Origin: Chloroflexota bacterium | Lineage (GTDB): Bacteria > Chloroflexota > Anaerolineae > Anaerolineales > E44-bin32 | Assembly (NCBI GenBank): GCA_022561215.1 | Contig: JADFRQ010000003.1 | Location: forward strand, 1-64,000 | DNA: 64,000 nt | Direction of reading: 5' to 3' | In this document: one piece after another, positions 52,716 through 61,300 of the stretch | How positions within the stretch are numbered: the first letter of the stretch is position 1 | How the letters are laid out: each line of letters opens with the position of its first letter | Translations under genes and position numbers: made by a program | Notes under the pieces: model-generated | What the model saw: only the letters and a program-made list of their open reading frames with translations | Database searches by the model: none | Told to the model about the DNA's origin: nothing

Positions 52716-54830
52716 TCATGGGATGAGATTGCCTCTTCGATAACCCCCACTCCCCTTGCTGCCAATATAAATGAGATCCTCAACGCTATCAACGCTTAGG
52801 CTCTGCACAAATGTGTTCACCATACCGGAGTCCCTCAGGATCCAGGTGGCCCCTTTATCGTCCGTGACATACAGACCTGCGTCTGTTCCGGCATAAAGCA
52901 CATTCGAATTTGAAGGATGAACGGATACGGCATATACACGCAGGCCACTTAAGCCGGTTTCGTTCCACTGCCCACCAGCATCACTGCTCGAATACAAGCC
53001 GATTTTTGTCGCCGCATAAAGCTGGTTTTCTGTATTGGGATCAAAATCGATTCCATAAACGCTGCTATTATTTAAGCCGCTGTTCCTAATGATCCAACTA
53101 TCCCCGCCATTAAGGCTCATCAACACGCTTCCCTGTTCGCCAGTTAGCCCGGCGAAAAGTACTGCTTGGTTGTAGGGATCGATCGCCAATGCAAATACAC
53201 CCACACCTCCCAACCCTGTGGCGTTCCACGAGGTTCCACCATCAAGACTCTTGAACACACCGTCCGTTCGTGTTCCGATGTAGAGACTCGCAGAATCTAC
53301 GGCGATCGACAGAATCGATTGTGTTGTTCCTCCAAATGAAAATGCGGGGAATCTATTTTGCGGAGAGCGAAATTGCTCAATTACGCCCTCGTCGATGATA
53401 TCCACAGGGATCCTGGTATCGTAGTGCAGAAGAAAACCTTCGCTGAACCCGGAAAAAGACGGCAATCCGGAATTACTGCTGTTCCAGGAATTTCCCGCAT
53501 CAATGGATTTATATATCCCGCTGCTGTTTGTGGCAGCATAGAGAATGAGCGGATTCGCTGTGTCCATAGCTAGGGCGTTAACGCCTTTATCTGCCAAACC
53601 GGAATTGGCTTCCTGCCAGCTTTCTCCTTTATCCGCGGATACATACACACCCCCTCCAAAGATGCTCGCGTAGAGCATTGATGGAGAGCCGGGGGCTACA
53701 AGCATGGACGTAATCGATGTCGCTATCAGGCCTGCGTTTGATCGATCCCACGTCGTCGCCTGATCCGAACTTTTATAAATGCCATCCCCCGCCGTACTGG
53801 CATAAATGGTGGTGCTGGAGTCAGGATCAACCGCGACGGCATAAATAAAATCGGGGCTTAAGCCGGCCGAATTCCAGCTCATACCCCCATTCGTTGTTCG
53901 ATAGACCCCTTTGAAATAAGAAGCGACGTACAGATTTTGGGTTGCATTCGGATCGATTGCCATGGCAAAAACTTTGGCGCCATTCAGTCCACTGCTCATG
54001 CTTTCCCATGTAACCGCGCCATCCGTCGACTTATACACAGCACCACCGTGCCAAGTGCCAACGTAAAGTGTCTTTGGCGTTTGCGGATCAATAATTAATT
54101 CCCTGGTGGCAAGATCGCCCAGACCATTGTTGTAAGCATTCCAATTTGCACCACTGTCGAGGCTCTTATAAACTCCCATAGAATGTGTGGCGGCATAGAG
54201 CACATTGGGATGCGTCGGGTGAACGGCAACTTCGTACACCCAATCTTCACCCAATCCTGCATTGGATTCCATCCAGCTAGCTCCGCCATCCACGGATTTG
54301 TATACACCACCTCCGTAGGGTGGGACGCCTCCCGGGCTGCGTGTTCCGGCATACAGAATGTTTGTTTCCAGTGGGTCAATAGCCAGGGAATAAACGATCG
54401 CATCTTGATTCAAGCCAGAACGCGCTGCGGCCCAGCTCAAGCCGCCATTTAGGCTTTTGTAGACACCATCGGTTTGTGTACCAAGATAGATCGTAGCCGA
54501 CCTAACTGGGTCGATGGCCACCGCGTTAATGAAGAGATTGTCCAACCCATCATTGATAAGCATCCAGGTCGCTCCACCGTCGAAGCTCTTATACATCCCC
54601 GATCCCCACGTTCCTGCGTAAATAACATCTGAATCACCGGGATCAATAGCCAGGCTCACAATGTGCCCGCCTTCAGGCCCCAGAGATCTGAATTCAGACC
54701 CTTGCGCTATCAAAGGCAAAAAAACCGTCATTAACGGAGCACTCTGCGCTTCTCGTGTTGGTGAAACTGAAAGCAACAGCAGAAGCACCGATAGGACCAA
54801 GGTTCGAAGCAGAAATTTCAGCCTGTGCAT
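52716..54830 (-). CDS. Secreted Asp-box (BNR/sortilin-like) beta-propeller protein
   Basis: Exported protein of 704 aa starting at ATG 54830 (MHRLKFLLRTLVLSVLLLLL signal, processed near SPTREAQS). The mature part is a chain of about thirteen units like VIYAGTWGSGMYKSFDGGAT followed by W and INDGL. Each contains the Asp-box S-x-D-x-G-x-T-W and a preceding LYAGT strand, as in VPS10/sortilin-type propellers, photosystem stability factor and sialidase folds. One unit is interrupted by an insertion near SFSGFSEGFLLHYDTR. The sequence bears no catalytic sialidase residues. Likely an extracellular binding or structural surface protein. Intact frame. Confidence 0.9.
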   Translation of the reverse strand: MHRLKFLLRTLVLSVLLLLLSVSPTREAQSAPLMTVFLPLIAQGSEFRSLGPEGGHIVSLAIDPGDSDVIYAGTWGSGMYKSFDGGATWMLINDGLDNLFINAVAIDPVRSATIYLGTQTDGVYKSLNGGLSWAAARSGLNQDAIVYSLAIDPLETNILYAGTRSPGGVPPYGGGVYKSVDGGASWMESNAGLGEDWVYEVAVHPTHPNVLYAATHSMGVYKSLDSGANWNAYNNGLGDLATRELIIDPQTPKTLYVGTWHGGAVYKSTDGAVTWESMSSGLNGAKVFAMAIDPNATQNLYVASYFKGVYRTTNGGMSWNSAGLSPDFIYAVAVDPDSSTTIYASTAGDGIYKSSDQATTWDRSNAGLIATSITSMLVAPGSPSMLYASIFGGGVYVSADKGESWQEANSGLADKGVNALAMDTANPLILYAATNSSGIYKSIDAGNSWNSSNSGLPSFSGFSEGFLLHYDTRIPVDIIDEGVIEQFRSPQNRFPAFSFGGTTQSILSIAVDSASLYIGTRTDGVFKSLDGGTSWNATGLGGVGVFALAIDPYNQAVLFAGLTGEQGSVLMSLNGGDSWIIRNSGLNNSSVYGIDFDPNTENQLYAATKIGLYSSSDAGGQWNETGLSGLRVYAVSVHPSNSNVLYAGTDAGLYVTDDKGATWILRDSGMVNTFVQSLSVDSVEDLIYIGSKGSGGYRRGNLIP

Positions 54831-55022
54831 AAGTCCTCTAGGATCTTGCAAGTGATTCTCATGAAAAACAATTGCCAATTGGATCCGCTTGTTTCCCATA
54901 AGTATGGATCGAAAAACTTTTCTACGCAGTGAGCAAGAAGTGGGCCATTCCTTGGTTGATGTAGTTTCATGCGAGCTGAAGCTGCGAACCGAAGTACGAG
55001 GCAGTGGCGCTTTCGCGGTAAT

Positions 55023-55166
55023 CTAGTAGTTTAATGATGCTCGAATATTTATAAATTCTTGGCGTGCAATCAGTCCGCGAAGGGCAATGTATACACTCTT
55101 TAATTCGAAGAGCGTCGTGGGTCTGCTTCGGTATTCTAGAGCAATATTCAATTTCGTGTGATTCAC
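55023..55166 (-). CDS. 47-aa ORF coupled to the signal-peptidase gene
   Basis: Its GTG at 55166-55164 overlaps the TGA of the S24/S26 peptidase gene as GTGA, as is usual for coupled operon genes. It codes MNHTKLNIALEYRSRPTTLF, then ELKSVYIALRGLIARQ and EFINIRASLNY. The sequence is helical and basic. It resembles the first segment of a larger protein that ends early, so it may be a truncated sixth cluster gene (nucleotidyltransferase-like enzymes occupy this position in some related loci, which I cannot confirm). No independent ribosome site is needed given the coupling. Confidence 0.4.
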   Translation of the reverse strand: MNHTKLNIALEYRSRPTTLFELKSVYIALRGLIARQEFINIRASLNY

Positions 55167-55654
55167 TTGCCTCCAAGCGAATAAGAATTACGAATCACAT
55201 TTTTTAGCCTACTCGCCAAATTACGACCTCGCCGCAAGAAACGAGTCGCAACTACCCAAGCCACCCCTGCGATTTTCCACCAGCCGCGATCAACCTGGAC
55301 GGATTTGCCATTTCGTTGGCGATGAAAGACTTCGCCCAGAACTTGATCCTCCGAGATTTCCTCTTGGATGGCGTTCATCGCATCCCCTCGAACGCTCAAT
55401 CGCCAAATCCCATCGGTAAATGTCTTTCCAATGATGCGGTGGGCGAGCAGTTTGTGATCCTTCGATTGATAAAAAACGATCTGGCCCACTGTCCAATGCC
55501 CTTGTTCCATAGGGCGCACAGTGAGAATATCCCCATCCCTGATAAAGGGACGCATGCTGGAACCGTAGGCCTTAAATTTTACGGCCTCGCCACGCGCAAG
55601 AATTTCGGTTGATATTGTGGCGAACTGCGAATGCCCGACCAGCAGCTCATTCAT
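55163..55654 (-). CDS. S24/S26-family signal-peptidase-like protein
   Basis: A 163-aa peptidase-like protein, ATG 55654. The catalytic Ser region is KFKAYGSSMRPFIRDGDILT, followed by KLLAHRIIGKTFTDGIWRLS and VRGDAMNAIQEEISEDQVLG. Ser in G-S-S-M, His in A-H-R-I and Asp in R-G-D match the Ser-His type S26B (SipW/SEC11-like) arrangement. The C-terminal tail KIAGVAWVVATRFLRRG may be a membrane helix with a basic end. Signal-peptidase-like genes of this type recur in loci with PqqD and HPr-kinase-like proteins. Here it would be a candidate leader peptidase for the 56-aa peptide. Confidence 0.82.
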   Translation of the reverse strand: MNELLVGHSQFATISTEILARGEAVKFKAYGSSMRPFIRDGDILTVRPMEQGHWTVGQIVFYQSKDHKLLAHRIIGKTFTDGIWRLSVRGDAMNAIQEEISEDQVLGEVFHRQRNGKSVQVDRGWWKIAGVAWVVATRFLRRGRNLASRLKNVIRNSYSLGGK

Positions 55655-55722
55655 CGCGCGACAATCTGCTCACGGGAAAAATATATTTGCAGCGAAATTT
55701 GAACGCATTTCTTCGCATTCGA

Positions 55723-56619
55723 CTAATGTCCATTCAACGCAAAGGTTTCCAGGAATTGGACCACGTCGCGCGCTGGTTTGAACTGGAATTGGTAGGCCGG
55801 GACGGACTCAATCAAGCCTTCACATAAATGCAGTATTCGAGGCATCACGTCTTCATCGAACCAAGGCACCGACAATACCGGAATTAATTTTGCCAGTACA
55901 TCCATTGGCTCAAGTCTATGCGCATCATTTTTTTCCCCATGCTGCAGAAAGAAAACCCCCGACAGCGGGGCGGACTCATTTAATGCAATTCCCGCCTCGC
56001 CTGGCCAGGGAGTTCCGAACATCTTGAAATCATTTCCGATCCTTCGCAGGAAAATGCGATCATCGCTTAAAAGCCGAAATCCTCTCTGCGCGCCCAGAAA
56101 TTGGCGAATGAGCGTGCTTTTCCCTGCACCTGATATCCCCGGGAAGATATAACCTTTTCCACGAATCTCAATTCCCGCGGCATGGATTAGCACACCGCCC
56201 CGCGAAGCAAGATGATACATTAGCAAGAGTTGATCTAGAGGGTACTGGATTGGATTAGCTATGAATGCGCCGTTTTCCATAAACACCGAAGGATTGCAAT
56301 ATACGGTCACATCGCTGCATTTGGAATCAAATGTAGCCTGCCAAAATGGCTTGCGCTTGCTCGCCTGGGGATTGAAGAGAAGTTGATATTCATCTTCCTT
56401 CCGATAGAGAGACCAGGACTCGTCGCTGTCAAATAATGGCGATAGATTTCCTAATCCTGGAAACGCTTCTGTTGTCAGTTCAATCCTAATATCTGGCGAG
56501 TCGGTGGCCTCGCCCAGAAATGGACGATAAGGTTCATGTATTGCATTTGGCTTTATGGGAAATTCGGAAGAGGTGCTGATCTGGAGTCCAGCAATCTTGA
56601 GGTGCAATCTATGTTTCAC
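55723..56619 (-). CDS. HPr-kinase-like P-loop protein of a RiPP cluster
   Basis: Protein of about 299 aa. The start is uncertain: I use GTG 56619, because the longer frame (56727) overlaps the precursor gene in another frame. The N-terminal half is a beta-rich substrate domain (HRLHLKIAGLQISTSSEFPI, NPSVFMENGAFIANPIQYPL). The C-terminal half is HprK-like: GVLIHAAGIEIRGKGYIFPG followed by Walker A GISGAGKSTLIRQFLG, then FRLLSDDRIFLRRIGNDFKM and GTPWPGEAGI. Such HPr-kinase-type P-loop proteins accompany PqqD proteins and peptidases in lasso-peptide-related and other RiPP clusters. They may phosphorylate a peptide or use ATP for remodelling. The frame is intact. Confidence 0.82.
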   Translation of the reverse strand: MKHRLHLKIAGLQISTSSEFPIKPNAIHEPYRPFLGEATDSPDIRIELTTEAFPGLGNLSPLFDSDESWSLYRKEDEYQLLFNPQASKRKPFWQATFDSKCSDVTVYCNPSVFMENGAFIANPIQYPLDQLLLMYHLASRGGVLIHAAGIEIRGKGYIFPGISGAGKSTLIRQFLGAQRGFRLLSDDRIFLRRIGNDFKMFGTPWPGEAGIALNESAPLSGVFFLQHGEKNDAHRLEPMDVLAKLIPVLSVPWFDEDVMPRILHLCEGLIESVPAYQFQFKPARDVVQFLETFALNGH

Positions 56620-56647
56620 TTTACCATAGGACAGCAATTCACTCAGG

Positions 56648-56818
56648 TCAGGAGCCGCTGAAGAAAACGCCCATGGCCTCGCAAGGACCCAGTGGACCGG
56701 GCGTACTATCGCTTTTGCAGCCCACACTGAGCACTTCGTTGAGCGCCAACTCGATCGTAAGCAGCTTTGGCTTTATATAGGCTCGTTTGGCTTCATTATC
56801 CTTCTTTTTTGTATCCAT
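56648..56818 (-). CDS. Candidate RiPP precursor peptide (56 aa)
   Basis: A short gene between the radical SAM gene (stop at 56831) and the HPr-kinase-like gene. ATG 56818 is preceded by GAGGT about six bases upstream. The N-terminal leader is basic, MDTKKKDNEAKRAYIKPKLL, followed by TIELALNEVLSVGCK. The pattern Y-x-KP-x-L...I-x-L...E-x-VL-x-x-GC is the leader style of several radical-SAM-modified peptides. The core carries Cys34 and Cys46, with TPGPLGPCEAMG between and after, then VFFSGS. It has no hydrophobic helix and lies exactly where precursors sit. No known family could be named, so this is an inference from position, ribosome site and sequence style. Confidence 0.72.
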   Translation of the reverse strand: MDTKKKDNEAKRAYIKPKLLTIELALNEVLSVGCKSDSTPGPLGPCEAMGVFFSGS

Positions 56819-56830
56819 AAGCACCTCAGA

Positions 56831-57940
56831 TTACTGGATCACCGCGAGTTCTTCAAGCTGCAACAGCTCAATTGCTTGCGCTCGAAGATGACCCGTGGAA
56901 CATACATATTCGGATTTTATGTATTCCTCGCCGTTTTCAAGATCAGAAAACGCAGGACAGGAACCGCACACGCTTCGATTGGAGCATGAATTGCACCCAA
57001 AAGAGGCGGGGGCTTTCACTTCGCGAATAAGTGCAATCTCATTCTCCCAACCGGTACTAAAATCACCGTCCGCAAGATCGAATTGGTAGCGTTCGGTCAT
57101 AATACAGGCTTGCAACTTACCGTAGGGAGTGACGTGAAAATTAGTTAAGCCAGCACCACATTGGTAAAGATTATCATTCATCACCAAAGATTCTGATCTG
57201 TTTTTCAATTCTATCCATTGTTCGCGGCGCGCGGGGCTCGATAAATCGGCGGCGACCGCTTCTTCGGGCGTGACTCGATATTGCAGAGGCGTCTTATCGC
57301 CAGCCAATGTCGGGAAAATTCCAGCATCGAAGCGGAAATTGACGCCATACTTATCGGCAAAACCCTCAATCTCATCCAATTCTGCTTTGTTCTGCTGCAT
57401 GAGCACGGTTTTCAGCGAGAAATTAATATTGTTATCGTACAGCCTTTGAATGCCTGCAATGCAACGGTTATAAGATCCTTTGACATCGGTGATGCGTTCG
57501 TAGGTTTCCTCCCTCGCACCATACAGGCTGACCTCAACATTGCTGGGGGGAAGCTCCTTAAATAGGCGAATGATGCGATTGGTGACCAGAGTTCCGTTGG
57601 TGAACACGGTAACCAATAAGCCCTTCTCTTTGGCATACCTGTAAATCTCGGGAAAATCTTTCCGCAGAATGGGATCTCCACCCGTGATCAAGAGATACAG
57701 GCAGCCGGCGGCGACAACATCGTCGATCAGCGTCTTCACTTCTTGGGTTCCGATTTCCTGGTCCTTATTGCGATGGTATTCTTCCTGAGGGCCCAGGTAG
57801 CAGTGCACGCAGCGCAAATTGCAGCGCTTGGTTAGTTCGATGGTTCCTGAAATGGGCACGCGCTGCTGGCGAACCTTGCGTCCAAGTTCCTGCATGAAAA
57901 GTTGTGCCGACTCCATAATGTCGGTTTCTGCATATTCCAT
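56831..57940 (-). CDS. Radical SAM/SPASM peptide maturase
   Basis: A 369-aa enzyme, ATG 57940 with GAGGT upstream. The core binds 4Fe-4S through Cys40, Cys44 and Cys47 in IELTKRCNLRCVHCYLGPQE. SAM-binding sequence: LYLLITGGDPILRKDFPEIY. The C-terminal SPASM part carries further Cys: LYQCGAGLTNFHVTPYGKLQ, ACIMTE, then SFGCNSCSNRSVCGSCPAFS and EYVCSTGH, enough for two auxiliary clusters. SPASM enzymes such as PqqE, AlbA and thioether synthases cross-link peptides, often with a PqqD partner as recognition element; a PqqD-like gene ends six bases upstream. It is expected to modify the peptide encoded at 56648. Confidence 0.93.
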   Translation of the reverse strand: MEYAETDIMESAQLFMQELGRKVRQQRVPISGTIELTKRCNLRCVHCYLGPQEEYHRNKDQEIGTQEVKTLIDDVVAAGCLYLLITGGDPILRKDFPEIYRYAKEKGLLVTVFTNGTLVTNRIIRLFKELPPSNVEVSLYGAREETYERITDVKGSYNRCIAGIQRLYDNNINFSLKTVLMQQNKAELDEIEGFADKYGVNFRFDAGIFPTLAGDKTPLQYRVTPEEAVAADLSSPARREQWIELKNRSESLVMNDNLYQCGAGLTNFHVTPYGKLQACIMTERYQFDLADGDFSTGWENEIALIREVKAPASFGCNSCSNRSVCGSCPAFSDLENGEEYIKSEYVCSTGHLRAQAIELLQLEELAVIQ

Positions 57941-57945
57941 AAAAA

Positions 57946-58269
57946 TTAGACCTCCACGACCAATTCTGCTGCGATCAACTCTTCTAGAAGTTCAACCAGA
58001 TCGCTATCAGCTTCATTTTTCGAGACCTCGAAATCCTCGAAAATTGCGGCAGCAATTTGATCTATTACCGTATCCCCATCCAATTTTTCCCAAACATAAT
58101 CCGCCACAGGGTTGAGAGCGAAAATACGCCGCATATCTGCCAGGTGACCCTTGATCGGAACCAAGAGGGTTTCACCAACGATCGCACGTGAGACAATATG
58201 CTCATTGCGCTTGTAGCGCTTCGCCCAAAAATCAGGCTGAGAATCCAGGGTTTTTGAATTCTCACCCAT
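57946..58269 (-). CDS. PqqD-family peptide chaperone (RRE)
   Basis: A 107-aa protein, first gene of the operon. Typical RRE fold sequence: HIVSRAIVGETLLVPIKGHL, MRRIFALNPVADYVWEKLDG, then QIAAAIFEDFEVSKNEADSD and LVELLEELIAAELVVEV. The NPVADYVWEKLDG segment matches the PqqD hallmark N-x-T/V-A-x-x-I/V-W-x-x-L-D. Such proteins bind the leader of a precursor and bring it to the radical SAM enzyme. The ribosome site is weak; the start follows the C25 peptidase gene by 89 AT-rich bases, so both its own promoter and readthrough are possible. Confidence 0.9.
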   Translation of the reverse strand: MGENSKTLDSQPDFWAKRYKRNEHIVSRAIVGETLLVPIKGHLADMRRIFALNPVADYVWEKLDGDTVIDQIAAAIFEDFEVSKNEADSDLVELLEELIAAELVVEV

Positions 58270-58358
58270 CTTTAAAGACCACGAATGCTAACATATTCCA
58301 TAATTTTGCGCTATTTCATTCATATTTATATAGTATGTTCATTTAATTCTTACTGCGC

Positions 58359-61300
58359 CTATTGCCCCACAAGATTTATCCTGAGCGCCGGATCCCCCAG
58401 CAGGGTGAACATCTCCAAGATCGAGAAAGTATTGCTCGATGATGCCGCGTACGTTTCGAGCGCATTCAGGATTGCATCGCCCAGGAGAACATCGCCACTC
58501 TGGAGAACTGACTGGAAGAATTGGTCGCCCAAGATTTTCGCATCGCGGTTGAGCGACAAACCGGTGGGTGCCCAGACCGCCACCGCCCCGCCCCCTGCTT
58601 TCGTCACCAAGGCTTCTCCCAGTGATGTAAACCCAGGCAACTCATGGCGGCCAATGTTGCAGGTCAGGGCCGTAACCACAGGTAATTTTGAACCATTGCT
58701 GAGCGAGGCCACATCTGCCGTTGTCAGCAAACCTTCCTGGGCCAAGCGATCCACACCACCATGCCCGATGAAATTAAGCAGCGCGGCGCCATCATTGATC
58801 GTATCCAGGAGCGCCTGGCGTGCCTCCCCAATCGATTGCTGGGAAAGATAAATCTTCTCCACTGTGTAACCCGGATCAAAGAGCCCGGCGAGATCATCGC
58901 TGTCGGCGGGGAAATTCCCTCCCGCATCAGGATCATCCGCCAACAGAACCACTTCATTGCGCCAATCCCCTGTTGAGCTCTCATAGGCGATAATTTTAGC
59001 GATCACCTGTGCCAGTTGGTCAGGCGAAACAACAGGCAGCCGCCCAATCGCTATTTCCGTCAGACCATCACTACCGACGACATCCCCAAAGAGATTGTCT
59101 GCAGCAAAGATTCCATACGGGGTGCCCACAAGCAAAGTGGGCACGATGTTTTCACCATAGCCAAGGTAATCCTTAAAGTCGATCGTCGCCGATCCTGCGA
59201 GGAGCACATAAGCCGGTGCACTGGACCAATTCTGGTAGGCATACGTTAGAAACTCGTGCACTGCTTCAGGTTCGGCAATGCCATGATTGAACTCGTCGTA
59301 GATGTCCTGCAGATCGACAACCAGCGCGTTGTGGCCCAGCCCTTGACGATAATCGGCCAGCGTTTGTGCCACGTCCATAAATGTATTGGGCGTAATGATG
59401 AGGTAGTCGGCAACATTGGCTGTGCTTCTCAGATCAGAACCGCTGTCGGAAGTGATCACTGCATCGCCGTCTGCACTATCAAGCGTGATGGCTAAGTAGC
59501 GCTTACTCGATCCCTCAGGTTCAAAGCTCACGCTGTGGCTGCCACCTGAAGAGGTGATCGTTGTCGCCTCCACAATTTCTGGAGTGCCTGGATTTGTCAC
59601 ATCAAAAACCATGATTTTATTGCTTGAAAATCCATCAATTGTCATTATCGGCTGATCGAGCCCCGAGGCGTAGAGAGCGTCGTCGACTGCAATGGCATAG
59701 CGGTTATAAGCAAGGTCAAAAGAGTCGATAAAGAAGAGGCTTTTCGGCACGCCTGCATCGAGCACGCCCTTAACCTCAATCGTGTTTGCGCCTTCGTTGA
59801 GCAATCCCTGATCAAAACCGAAAAGGGCATTATGTGCGCTGGTGCCGTTCCAGCTCGTCTCCCCGATCAGGGTCCCATTCAGGTACACAAGCGCATGGTG
59901 ATCGGGGTTTGCGCTCGAATCAGAAGCGCCTTGCAGGCGGATAGCGAGGCTAGACGAGCCACTTGCCGCGACCCCCAGGGCATCGAATGTGAAATTTTTC
60001 GACCCCAAACTGGGGTGGGCGGCAAGCACATAATCCCAGAACCAGAAATCGAGCGCCGCGTCTTTCAGCACCCCGTTCGCGGGCACCTTGTTGTCCTCGA
60101 TATGCAGCGCATCGCTGAAGGTCGTTTCTGCACTCAATGCAGTCGGCCCTTCCCCTGCAATCGTTTTCATCCATGTACCCTGGCCATCGGAGATCCAGAA
60201 GACATTCTCGTTGGTGAACCTGGAATCTATCTGCGGGGCAAAGAAGTAGATGCCGTTGTTGTTACCTTCGGGCAGATAGGCAATTTGCTCTCCCTGGTTG
60301 GTGACTTGCAAACGCTGGTCTTTGATGAGTTCTTTTGCCTGCCACTTTTGAATACTCATTGCAATGGCAATGTCACCTACATCCAGGTGATAGAGGCCTT
60401 CATCGTTAAGAAATACCTTGGCCGTGTTTGTAATAACGGGCGTTTGCAGCAACCCGGGTTTGAAGAAGGGGATAAAGATCTTGTATTGGCCGAGAACAGC
60501 CGGCTCAACTAGTGATTCCTTTTCAGGTTCTCGCAATGTTGGGACGCTAACGCGCAGACTTTCGTGCGCACTGCTCATAAACGAAGAGGCCATTGGCGCA
60601 TGGATTGCATTCGAAGCGCCGTGTGCAGTTACCGTGAACGGGCCATAGGTACGTTCGCCACCACTGGTTTCAACTTCCACCAGTTTATAGACGTATTGCT
60701 TGCCCGGTGAGGCGCCGATATCCACGTATTGGTACGTGCCGCCTTGCGCAACCGTGATCAGGCCCGGCAGCATTTGGTTGTTTAGTTTGACAAAACGTCC
60801 TGCAATCGGATCCTCGCGATAGACATAAAACCCGAGCGTGCCCAGCTCGGCGCTGGTCGTCCACTGCACGACAACTTTGCCGGATTGGGCGAAGGTATTG
60901 AAGGAAGAGAGAAAAACGCGTGTGGGCGTCGGGTCAAATCCAAAATCAGCGTGAACGACATTGCCGGCCATGGCCACCGGGTAAGGCGTGACCTGACTGT
61001 TGTTATCGGTATCAGGGATACCATCGGTATGCAGCTGCCCATCCAGCTCGCCGTTGTCATCCGTGACAACGACGAAGTAATCGCCGGCGAGCAATCCGAA
61101 GAAGTTGTAGGCGCCTCCTCCGGTGGTTAGGGCCGTTCCCAGGAGCGGCTCGGTTGGATCTAATGTTTGGTCGCCATTCGTGTCTTCGTAAAGTGCGAGG
61201 GTGACATTATCGACACCCGGTTCGCTGCCATCGACATCCCCATCCGCATTGGTGTCGTGCCAGACCAGGTTGCCGATGCTATACGCGGTACAGGCACCCG

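Noticed and set aside
56619-56727. Longer N-terminus for the HPr-kinase-like protein
   Set aside because: It would overlap the precursor peptide gene in another frame, is unlike the family and has no ribosome site.
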